The notes under the pieces: generated by a model
Database searches by the model: none
The model's input: only the letters and a program-made list of their open reading frames with translations
What the model was told of the DNA's origin: nothing
Position numbers and translations under genes: made by a program
Shown: positions 34,871-42,174 of the stretch, in pieces
Layout: every line of letters begins with the position of its first letter
Position numbering within the stretch: the stretch's first letter is position 1
Source: CAZGSG01 sp964528095
Lineage (GTDB): Bacteria; Bacteroidota; Bacteroidia; Chitinophagales; Chitinophagaceae
DNA length: 64,000 nucleotides
Direction of reading: 5' to 3'
Assembly: GCA_964528095.1 (NCBI GenBank)
Contig: CAZGSG010000002.1
Coordinates: 1-64,000, forward strand

Positions 34871-35719
34871 TTATTCACCGGAACCGATCTGCCGGCGCCA
34901 TTCTTCTTCACCATTCCTGCTATATAAAATGATACCGGTTATTTTGCCTGTTGCTGCATAGGTTTTCCAGTCTCCGTTCCTCACACCGTTTTTGTATGCC
35001 CCCGTAACAAAAGAACGATCAGCTTGCCGGTGCAACCAGAACCCGTCTTTAAGCCCGTTTTTATAATAGCCGGAATCTTTGGCCAGACCATTCGGGTAGT
35101 AATTGATATATAATCCATGATGAAGACAATCGTCGAATACGGGGTGATATACATTCCCCGGTGTAATATTCTCTTCTACTGATTGCTGCAATGAAAGATG
35201 ATAACCACGATGACCGGAAAAAGAATATGAATAACCAGCCTGCAGGTAATTTGTAGCTTGCTTTTTATTACGTTGATATATCTTTAGCAAATACCAGGAT
35301 GCCATTCTGGGATTATACCGGATCATCTCACTTTTTATTCGCTGAAATTTACCTGCATCGTAGGTGCGTAAAGAGGTTAATCGCCCTTCTGAATCCCATG
35401 TTTTCCAAATCCCATCGGGAATACCTCTGATTAATGTTCCCGAATCGCAGGGATTGCCATTTGCATACCAGCTTTGCCATTGTTTATTTAGCTGATGACC
35501 ACGGGTGGTTCCGCTATAGAGTTTTTTTTCTTTAAAATAACCGGTGATAGCTGCTTTTTTGGGTAAGGTATATTTAGATAGATTATAGGAAATAAAGCCA
35601 GTGGCAGCGCGACCATTGATGGATTTTTTTTCTGTTGATGCGCTTTGGGTTTTCGTGTACTGGCTGTTGACGATGCCAGAATAGAGTACACTTATCCCTA
35701 TAAGTATGTACCTGATCAT
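34871..35719 (-). CDS. Secreted MORN-variant repeat protein (YwqK-like)
   Basis: 282 aa with an N-terminal signal sequence (MIRYILIGISVLYSGIVNS). Repeated W-x-x-x-Y-x-N-G-type units are seen: WQSWYANGNPCDSG, GIWKTWDSEGRLTSLRTY, LYINYYPNGLAKDSGYYKNGLKDG, WLHRQADRSFVTGAYKNGVRNG and DWKTYAATGKITG. They fit the YwqK/MORN variant repeat family (PF07661), often annotated as toxin-antitoxin antitoxin on weak grounds. Here the secretion signal makes a surface or periplasmic role more likely. No toxin gene is adjacent. Confidence 0.75.
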   Translation of the reverse strand: MIRYILIGISVLYSGIVNSQYTKTQSASTEKKSINGRAATGFISYNLSKYTLPKKAAITGYFKEKKLYSGTTRGHQLNKQWQSWYANGNPCDSGTLIRGIPDGIWKTWDSEGRLTSLRTYDAGKFQRIKSEMIRYNPRMASWYLLKIYQRNKKQATNYLQAGYSYSFSGHRGYHLSLQQSVEENITPGNVYHPVFDDCLHHGLYINYYPNGLAKDSGYYKNGLKDGFWLHRQADRSFVTGAYKNGVRNGDWKTYAATGKITGIILYSRNGEEEWRRQIGSGE

Positions 35720-36037
35720 ATGAAAGCAATTGCTGCAATTTACTATAAAGTTTCGAGTTATACGGCTTTAGCCCAGTGTTCAATGCTACAATCCCTTCAC
35801 AATTTGTTGGTAAAACATTATTCAGACCATTTGCATATAAGGACGACGGTTTTTTAAAAAAACACTTATTGCGCAACTCCCTGCCGACCTTGCATTTTAG
35901 CCCCTAACCTTATCAATATTTTAGAGATTTGAATTGAACAATAGGTTCTTACTGTTGATTTTGAGTTTATTTCCCGGAAACTCTTAACGATGCGCTAACA
36001 GCAATATTTAGTAAATTACAGGAAGAGGATATGTATT
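35720..36037. other. Divergent intergenic region, nothing recognised
   Basis: 318 bp between two divergent genes. No gene, no perfect TAnnTTTG and no notable repeats were seen; the promoters of both flanking genes must lie here. Confidence 0.4.
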
Positions 36038-36490
36038 ATGAAAAAAAGCTTTTTAATAGTATTAATATTAATGGGTAGCCTGGTCGCTTTTAGCCAGAAA
36101 AAACCAGTTCAACCGAAAACAGCGGAGGAAAGGCTGAATGAAACCTATTGCACTGGCTTATTCAGTACGACAGAAGGCACTTATTTCGATTTGCTGGACG
36201 TTACACCCATCACCGGTTACTTTAACATTCTCGACTGGTTGCAGGGTCGTGTAGCAGGGCTACAGGTATTTACCACAAATACAGGGGTACGTATTCCTTA
36301 TATCCGCAATCAGTGGGCTGCAGTTTATGTAGATGAGATCAGGAGAGATGTGGATTTTTTAAATGTGCTTCCCGTTACAGATATAGCAATGATCAAGGTT
36401 ATTAAAGGACCTTTTCTCGGAGGTTTTGGAGGAGCAGGCGGCACCATCGCCATTTATACGATTGGAACCGAAGATGAAGAATCCGATTAA
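36038..36490 (+). CDS. Secreted TonB-receptor plug-like domain protein (no barrel)
   Basis: 150 aa. After a signal peptide (residues 1-20, ending AFSQ), the sequence ILDWLQGRVAGLQVF, VYVDEIRRDVDFLNVLPVTDIAMIKVIKGPF and LGGFGGAGGTIAIYTIG is the pattern of the plug domain of SusC/TonB-dependent receptors, in which the plug is normally followed by a barrel of some 600 residues. Here the protein stops 13 residues after the plug. It is intact and convergent (4-base overlap) with a CarboxypepD_reg-like gene, the domain that usually precedes the plug in SusC proteins. Role unknown. Confidence 0.75.
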   Translation: MKKSFLIVLILMGSLVAFSQKKPVQPKTAEERLNETYCTGLFSTTEGTYFDLLDVTPITGYFNILDWLQGRVAGLQVFTTNTGVRIPYIRNQWAAVYVDEIRRDVDFLNVLPVTDIAMIKVIKGPFLGGFGGAGGTIAIYTIGTEDEESD

Positions 36491-37767
36491 TTCCTTTTAT
36501 TGTTAGGCTCGTAATCAATGGGCAAAAGATCAGACATCTTTTCACTCCAGCCCCAGTACGCCATTGAATAAATTGCCTGGGGCGGAAAATAACTTCCATT
36601 CTCATCTATCACTACTCCTTCGGGATTGGTAAGCCGTAGATAAGAGCGTTGAAATGTGACGCTACGGCTTTCATGACTAAACCGGATATACTCAATATCC
36701 TCATATTCCTTCTTGTAGGTCACATATAAAAAATCAGTAAAAAACAAGGCCTTGTACTGGTCATCCGCGTCTATGGTAATACTATCAGCAGTTAAAATAT
36801 CTTTACCATATATTTCCTTATAATCGTCCTGTTGCATGATCCGCCGGTAATAACTGGCTGAATCAGTAGATAAAGAATCCTTGCGACCGATTATTGTTTC
36901 AGGCGACACTACAACCCCGGATGAATTCCTGATGGTTACGCCCGTTATATTACTTCTTACCGCTCCTCTTAAGGGAACAGAGATTTTTTTGACCCGTTCT
37001 TTTTCTGCATTGAGTTCTTTTACCATGCGTCTTACTTCAAATCCCTCTGCCTCCAGGTTATTCTTGTAAACACTTCGCATGAAATGCGTCATTGAGCCGT
37101 AATAAGCCTTGTCCCGTTTTTGCTTCCATTTATTTTGCAACCCCTTTCTTTTTTTATCCATGTCTTCGAAAAAAGGGTAGCCTGAAAATGCAGAGGAATG
37201 TTCTTTAAAATTAACCTCGAAATTTTCCATCTGGTATCGGATGCTATAACCAAGCGCTTTATTTTCCAGTATAATAGGCTCATCGGAGTATGCAATCAAT
37301 CTACCGCTTTTTTTATAGTGTCTGAAGCGGATGGCTTTTTCATTTTTTATCTTGCAGGACTCACCGTTGGGCGTGGAACCAATAAAATTATCCGTAAATA
37401 GTTTACCCCATTTATCCCATCCTTCTTCAACAGACGCTTCCACCAACACATTTTGTAATTCTTTTACTTTTAATTCCATCACTACTTTTAGACGAAGCGG
37501 CAATTGCTCCGCGCTAAAAGAATACACATTCGTCTCATACCCGATACTTGAGATAACGAGCTCATGTTTACCTGCCGGCACATCATTCAATTCGAAATTT
37601 CCCTCCCGGTCGGTTGTGGTACCCTTGGATGTATTGCTAATGAAAACGCTACTACCTGGCACAGCTATATCTGCAGCAGTCACAACCCTGCCTTTAATCG
37701 TTCTTTGTGAAAACGTTGCTACTGTAATACAAAAAAAGAAAGTCAGTGTACAGAACCGTTTTATCAT
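36487..37767 (-). CDS. Carboxypeptidase-regulatory-like-domain protein
   Basis: 426 aa. A signal peptide (to TFSQ, residue 20) is followed by a CarboxypepD_reg-like beta-sandwich (about 22-105: RTIKGRVVTAADIAVPGSSVFISNTSKGTTTDREGNFELNDVPAGKHELVISSIGYE). The remaining 320 residues (WDKWGKLFTDNFIGSTPNGESCKI onward, GYPFFEDMDKKRKGLQNKW) belong to a family of outer-membrane-associated proteins common in Bacteroidota without a known role. It is read opposite to the plug-domain gene. Confidence 0.82.
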   Translation of the reverse strand: MIKRFCTLTFFFCITVATFSQRTIKGRVVTAADIAVPGSSVFISNTSKGTTTDREGNFELNDVPAGKHELVISSIGYETNVYSFSAEQLPLRLKVVMELKVKELQNVLVEASVEEGWDKWGKLFTDNFIGSTPNGESCKIKNEKAIRFRHYKKSGRLIAYSDEPIILENKALGYSIRYQMENFEVNFKEHSSAFSGYPFFEDMDKKRKGLQNKWKQKRDKAYYGSMTHFMRSVYKNNLEAEGFEVRRMVKELNAEKERVKKISVPLRGAVRSNITGVTIRNSSGVVVSPETIIGRKDSLSTDSASYYRRIMQQDDYKEIYGKDILTADSITIDADDQYKALFFTDFLYVTYKKEYEDIEYIRFSHESRSVTFQRSYLRLTNPEGVVIDENGSYFPPQAIYSMAYWGWSEKMSDLLPIDYEPNNKRN

Positions 37768-37899
37768 AATCGTTTAGTGATTTTCGGATCAGTCAGGATG
37801 GCTGAAATGACCGACGCTCGTTATTGAATAAGCAAGCAGGATTATTGCCGATGTAATTCACTATACCCGGACTTCACAAACTGCTCCCGATAGCCGGAA

Positions 37900-39222
37900 T
37901 TACTCCAATCCGAACATACCCTTGTTCAACTGTTGCAATATCTGCGATTTATATTCTGCAGGGATCAACAGGGATATATTATGCGGGCTTCCACCGTAAG
38001 ATACCATGCGCACAGGTATATTCACAATAGACCCAAATAATTTCTTTATAATATCTGTTGTTTGTGAGATCTCATTACCAACAACAGATATGATGGTTTG
38101 ATTTTCATCTACCTCAACCGAACCAAATGGTTCCAGCTCCTTTAATATGGCTTTGAGATAAACAGAATTATCGATCGTCACCGAAACGGCAACTTCCGAT
38201 GTAGTGATCATATCGATCGGCGTACGGTATTTTTCAAAAACTTCAAATATCTTTCTCAGAAAACCATAAGCAAGCAACATGCGGCTGCTTTTGATACGGA
38301 TAGCGATAATATTGTCTTTGGCAGCAACAGCTTTTACCCCAACACCGCTTGCAGTTTCAGCGATCATGGTGCCCTTAGCCTCCGGCTGCATCGTGTTCAG
38401 CAATTTTACCGGGGTCTTGTATTGCTGTGCCGGCCAGATAGAAGCCGGGTGAAGTATCTTGGCACCGAAATAAGCCAACTCGGCCGCTTCTTCAAAACTA
38501 AGCCGTTCTATCGGCAACGTTTTCTTTACGATACGGGGATCGTTATTATGCATACCGTCGATATCCGTCCATATCTCGCATACACTGGCATTGATTGCTG
38601 CGCCAATCAGCGAAGCTGAGTAATCACTACCGCCTCTCTTAAGATTATCTACTTCATTTCTCGCATTGCGGCAGATATAACCTTGCGTGACATATATTTT
38701 TTTATCCGGGTATTGTTGTAATAACTGGCTTAGTTTGACTTTGATGCTACCGATCTGGGGTTCATCATGTACGTCGATGGTCATGAATTCCAGTGCCGGT
38801 AATAAAGCATGATCAATATCCTGTTCTTCGAGATAAATGCTAAAAAGTTTTGTTGAAAGTAATTCTCCCTGCGCCAGGATATCTTTATTCAACGCTTCAC
38901 TGAATGATATCTTTAAGATAATATTCAAAAATTCAAAATGTTCCCCAATGATCGACTTGGCCCTGCGAACGGATGCGGGTTTAGTTACAAGCCTTGAAAT
39001 AAAATCCTGGTAATGTGCTTCCAGCTTGTCGATCGACTCTTTAGCTGCGATCCTGTCACTCTTGGCAATATAATTACCGATTTCTACCAGGGCATTGGTA
39101 GTACCGGATAGTGCAGACAGCACAACAATGGTGGGCTCGGTTTCTTTTGTTACCAAAGATGCAATATGATGCATACGCTCAGGCTTACCAACACTGGTAC
39201 CGCCAAACTTCATTACTTTCAT
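37900..39222 (-). CDS. lysC: Aspartate kinase (monofunctional, with ACT domains)
   Basis: 440 aa from ATG 39222; the open frame further upstream overlaps the Ldh gene and is not coding. The kinase part shows MKVMKFGGTSVG (Lys/Gly-rich start), NLKRGGSDYSASLIGAAI and WTDIDGMHNNDPRIVK. Two ACT domains follow (about 290-440: MITTSEVAVSVTIDN, TIISVVGNEISQ), allowing feedback inhibition by lysine or threonine. It phosphorylates aspartate, the first step to Lys, Thr and Met. No fused homoserine dehydrogenase. Own promoter. Confidence 0.94.
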   Translation of the reverse strand: MKVMKFGGTSVGKPERMHHIASLVTKETEPTIVVLSALSGTTNALVEIGNYIAKSDRIAAKESIDKLEAHYQDFISRLVTKPASVRRAKSIIGEHFEFLNIILKISFSEALNKDILAQGELLSTKLFSIYLEEQDIDHALLPALEFMTIDVHDEPQIGSIKVKLSQLLQQYPDKKIYVTQGYICRNARNEVDNLKRGGSDYSASLIGAAINASVCEIWTDIDGMHNNDPRIVKKTLPIERLSFEEAAELAYFGAKILHPASIWPAQQYKTPVKLLNTMQPEAKGTMIAETASGVGVKAVAAKDNIIAIRIKSSRMLLAYGFLRKIFEVFEKYRTPIDMITTSEVAVSVTIDNSVYLKAILKELEPFGSVEVDENQTIISVVGNEISQTTDIIKKLFGSIVNIPVRMVSYGGSPHNISLLIPAEYKSQILQQLNKGMFGLE

Positions 39223-39250
39223 ACAGGGAGATCCTCTTTTTTTAAGACTG

Positions 39251-39258
39251 CAAAGATA
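39251..39258 (-). promoter_or_regulatory. -7 promoter element (TATCTTTG) for aspartate kinase
   Basis: Perfect TAnnTTTG on the minus strand, 29 bp before the ATG at 39222, with a TTG upstream at about 16 bases. It lies before the end of the neighbouring Ldh gene. Confidence 0.55.
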
Positions 39259-39280
39259 ACTGCGCAGGCAATAACAACCG

Positions 39281-40363
39281 TTAGGAATAAGACAGGCCAA
39301 ACTGGATCGCCAGTTGGTCCATATCGTTTGTAACCGATTCGGGAAGAGAGATGCCATTGGCTCTTCTTATTACTTCCGTTTCCCTCTCAGGATCACCAGG
39401 CACCAATACTTTTTCCTGGCCCGGCATTGGGGTTGCATTACGAAAACCCTTTATCCAATGGTCCATATTGTCTTTAAAATCCTGCGCCGGGCGAAAAGCA
39501 TCTATACGCATCGCCCCAAGGAAATGACCAATACCCTTACCCGGCTGCTGTGCAGGCATGGGTACATAGGCTGGAAAAGGTGGTACCCAGGGTGCATAAT
39601 TTGCTCCGCTTAACAAAGCTGAAAAAATATCTACAATAGCCCCCAACGCATATCCTTTATGACTACCATGTTCCCGGTCGCCTCCAAGAGGTAACAGCGC
39701 GCCTCCTTTTTTCAGTATATGAGGATCGTTTGAATTATTCCCTTCTTTGTCCTGTACCCAGCCATTAGGTGTGTCTATGCTTTTCCGTTGTAAAAGCTCC
39801 AGCTTTCCATTTGCTGCAGTAGTCGTTGCAAGATCGGCAACAAACGCAGGTTCCTTGCCGGCAGGCGCAGCTACACAGATCGGGTTTGTTCCAAGCATTT
39901 TATCAATAGAAAAAGTAGGCGCTACCAGGGGGCTTGCATTCGTCATGGCAATCCCGATCATATCATGTTCCAGTGCCATCATTGCATGGTGACCTGCTAT
40001 GCCAAAATGATTGCTGTTTTGCACACTTACCCAACCCGTACCTACCTGTTTTGCCTTTTCAATGGCAATCTTCATTGCAAAAGGAGCTACTACAAGTCCC
40101 AGCCCGCTGTCTCCATCTACTACAGCTGTAGAAGGTGTTTCATGAATCACTCTAATGACAGGTGTGGCATTCACCCGTTTGGTTTGCCATAGTCGAACAT
40201 ATCCAACCAGGCGAGCGATTCCATGTGAATCGATACCGCGGAGATCGGCGGACAACAAGGCTTCGGTGGCGGTAGTTGCATCAGCATCACTACACCCGAT
40301 TTTTTTAAAAACTGCGACTGTAAAATCAACAAGTGACTGGTAAGAGAATGTTTTTTCTGCCAT
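39281..40363 (-). CDS. Ldh-family (malate/L-lactate dehydrogenase-like) NAD(P)-dependent oxidoreductase
   Basis: 360 aa of the malate/L-lactate dehydrogenase type 2 family (Ldh_2), unrelated to classical MDH and LDH. Segments: ADLRGIDSHGIARLVGYVRLW (catalytic His in SHG), VDGDSGLGLVVAPFAM, NHFGIAGHHAMMALEHDMIGIAMTNASPLVAPTF and HKGYALGAIVDIFSALLSGA. Members reduce 2-oxoacids or related ketoacids with NAD(P)H. The substrate is not fixed by sequence. Leaderless-type promoter adjacent to the start. Confidence 0.88.
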   Translation of the reverse strand: MAEKTFSYQSLVDFTVAVFKKIGCSDADATTATEALLSADLRGIDSHGIARLVGYVRLWQTKRVNATPVIRVIHETPSTAVVDGDSGLGLVVAPFAMKIAIEKAKQVGTGWVSVQNSNHFGIAGHHAMMALEHDMIGIAMTNASPLVAPTFSIDKMLGTNPICVAAPAGKEPAFVADLATTTAANGKLELLQRKSIDTPNGWVQDKEGNNSNDPHILKKGGALLPLGGDREHGSHKGYALGAIVDIFSALLSGANYAPWVPPFPAYVPMPAQQPGKGIGHFLGAMRIDAFRPAQDFKDNMDHWIKGFRNATPMPGQEKVLVPGDPERETEVIRRANGISLPESVTNDMDQLAIQFGLSYS

Positions 40364-40367
40364 GGCA

Positions 40368-40375
40368 CAAAGATA
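40368..40375 (-). promoter_or_regulatory. -7 promoter element (TATCTTTG) for the Ldh-family gene
   Basis: Perfect TAnnTTTG separated from the ATG by only 4 bases, implying a leaderless transcript. Confidence 0.5.
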
Positions 40376-40554
40376 GGCTAAGAGAAGAAGGAGATAAAGA
40401 GTCCTTTAAGCTATAAACAGTTTTCTATGCCCATGTTAAAGTGATTTTTTGTGTCAAACCTGATGCACTTTTAGTATCTGCGGTATAATTAAGATATACG
40501 GATTTAAAGTCTTTGTTGGGCTTATTTGAATCAGGCTTCTGATATATCTCTTAT

Positions 40555-40586
40555 AAAAAAATACCCCGGATCATAGTCCGGGGTAT
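40555..40586 (-). terminator. Intrinsic terminator of ssb
   Basis: ATACCCCGGA (40561-40570) and TCCGGGGTAT (40577-40586) form a perfect 10-bp stem with a 6-base loop, followed on the minus strand by a T-run. It lies 20 bp after the ssb stop. Confidence 0.9.
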
Positions 40587-40605
40587 TCAAAAAGGTTTCT
40601 CTCAT

Positions 40606-41040
40606 TTAGAATGGGAGATCGTCAATCGGCTCTGTGATCTCGTTCGGCGAAGTGATATTGCTACCACCCGAAGAAGAGGATGAACTGCTACCTGAATAAG
40701 ACGCACCTGATCCACCGTTATCAGCGCGGCCACCTAATAACTGAACTTCTCTTACCCGAAGGGAAAGTGAAGAACCCGGTGTCCCATCGTTTCTTTGGAA
40801 AGAGCGGGCTTCGGGTTGTCCTTCTGCGTATATCTGCTTTCCTTTTGTAAGGTATTGGGAAATGGCTGTTCTGTCTGTCCAGTAGGCGCAATCTATCCAG
40901 GTTGTTTTTTCCTGCATGTTACCCTGGCTATCCTTATACTTCTCCGTATGTGCCACAGTGAAATTGATAACTGTTTTACCGTTTACTGTGTTAACCACGC
41001 AATCCTTGCCGAGGTTTCCGATAATCTGCAATTTAATCAT
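40606..41040 (-). CDS. ssb: Single-stranded DNA-binding protein
   Basis: 144 aa from ATG 41040; an upstream extension of 17 codons has no support. The OB-fold runs over about residues 1-105 (MIKLQIIGNLGKDC, VINFTVAHTEKYKD, TWIDCAYWTDRTAISQYLTKG, QIYAEGQPEARSF), followed by a Gly/Ser-rich linker with a run of serines and the acidic tail DDLPF, which in SSB binds partner proteins such as PriA and exonuclease I. Many Bacteroidota carry several ssb genes; this one is not next to dnaB or rpsF. Confidence 0.95.
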   Translation of the reverse strand: MIKLQIIGNLGKDCVVNTVNGKTVINFTVAHTEKYKDSQGNMQEKTTWIDCAYWTDRTAISQYLTKGKQIYAEGQPEARSFQRNDGTPGSSLSLRVREVQLLGGRADNGGSGASYSGSSSSSSSGGSNITSPNEITEPIDDLPF

Positions 41041-41271
41041 AGTGCTCAGTTTTAAAAATGGACGTATATAATTGAAGCGGCAAGTTAGCATTATTCCCTT
41101 ACCTGACGAACCAACTCAAAGCTTCTGACAACTACTGTGAAAGGCTTGTGAATAACTTCCGCCTTCCTGCCGCCTCAATTACTGTTACAGCTGCAATATC
41201 GTTCCGGCAGGTGCTTGCCTCCAAGGGAAAAACCTCTTTTAAAAAAGTATTAAAACGTTGGAAATTCGGGA

Positions 41272-42156
41272 TTAAACACTTTGATCGTATAGATCCGCAG
41301 CTCTGTTCCCGACTACACGATTATATAACCACCAGCCGGCTATAGCCAACATACCTGTAATGAACATTACCCCATATGCTCCCGTAATAAAGCCGACATC
41401 CCCTTTCATATAGGATTTCCGGATCGCTTCCTGCGCATAATACCAGGCTGCTGATAACCCAAAATACCCAATCAGCAGAGGTGCTATAGCAGGTATTCGT
41501 CTAAATAGAAATGCAAGCAGAACGGCGAGAATATAAAAAAAGAAAACCAGGAAAGGATAGGCTGTTTTGACTCCTATAGAATACCTGATTTTTTTTAGAT
41601 CGGCCTCCGGAGATGATAATCTATAGCTACTGTTATCTGCTTTCTGATCTATCATATTCTTCTGTAACGAATCTTTTGCCCGGTATAGCTCAGGAAGTGT
41701 GAGCATTTTTATATCCTTAGGGCCACTGATAGGTTGTTCAAGCTGAACCTGCAATTCACCAGCTGATCTCGCATAAACAATTTCTGAAAGGAGGCGCATT
41801 GATTTTTCTGCATTCCGTGGTGCAAGAAAAGATTCATATAAAAAGGATACGGCAGACATCAGCGCAACCATGTATAAGGCCCTTTTTGCAAAGGGAATAA
41901 ATCTATCGCTCTCTTTTTTAAAGTGATAATGACTATAGTAGATAATCCCTACCGTGAATGCAAATAAAAAACTGATCGTTAATGTAGCAAGCGCCTGTCT
42001 CAGCAACCATTCCATCTTAATGGACATTGACAGTCCCTTACCCTGGAAGTCGTCTTTATACAAATCCCATAACCCCCATACTATTAAAGATACATGTCCC
42101 GTCAATGTTATAAGGAACGGTAAAATGAATCGCCGTGACAGAATGAATGTTTTCAT
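41272..42156 (-). CDS. Polytopic inner-membrane protein, hypothetical
   Basis: 294 aa with six predicted membrane segments in two sets of three separated by a soluble loop (about residues 130-200). The shape, and the segment FLYESFLAPRNAEKSMRLL, recall LptF/LptG lipopolysaccharide permeases, but the match is too weak to assert. The C-terminal segments (FLVFFFYILAVLLAFLF, GVMFITGMLAIAGWWLY) are strongly hydrophobic. It follows the M14 peptidase gene by 18 bp on the same strand. Confidence 0.6.
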   Translation of the reverse strand: MKTFILSRRFILPFLITLTGHVSLIVWGLWDLYKDDFQGKGLSMSIKMEWLLRQALATLTISFLFAFTVGIIYYSHYHFKKESDRFIPFAKRALYMVALMSAVSFLYESFLAPRNAEKSMRLLSEIVYARSAGELQVQLEQPISGPKDIKMLTLPELYRAKDSLQKNMIDQKADNSSYRLSSPEADLKKIRYSIGVKTAYPFLVFFFYILAVLLAFLFRRIPAIAPLLIGYFGLSAAWYYAQEAIRKSYMKGDVGFITGAYGVMFITGMLAIAGWWLYNRVVGNRAADLYDQSV

Positions 42157-42174
42157 GTTTTGTAAATAGCAGTC

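Noticed and set aside
36402..36605. 67-aa minus-strand ORF at the convergent overlap
   Set aside because: It runs antisense to the plug gene's 3' end and out of frame with the CarboxypepD_reg gene; no support.
37900..39357. Upstream extension of aspartate kinase by 45 codons
   Set aside because: The extension overlaps the Ldh gene, lacks conserved residues, and the ATG at 39222 begins the canonical MKVMKFGGTSVG.
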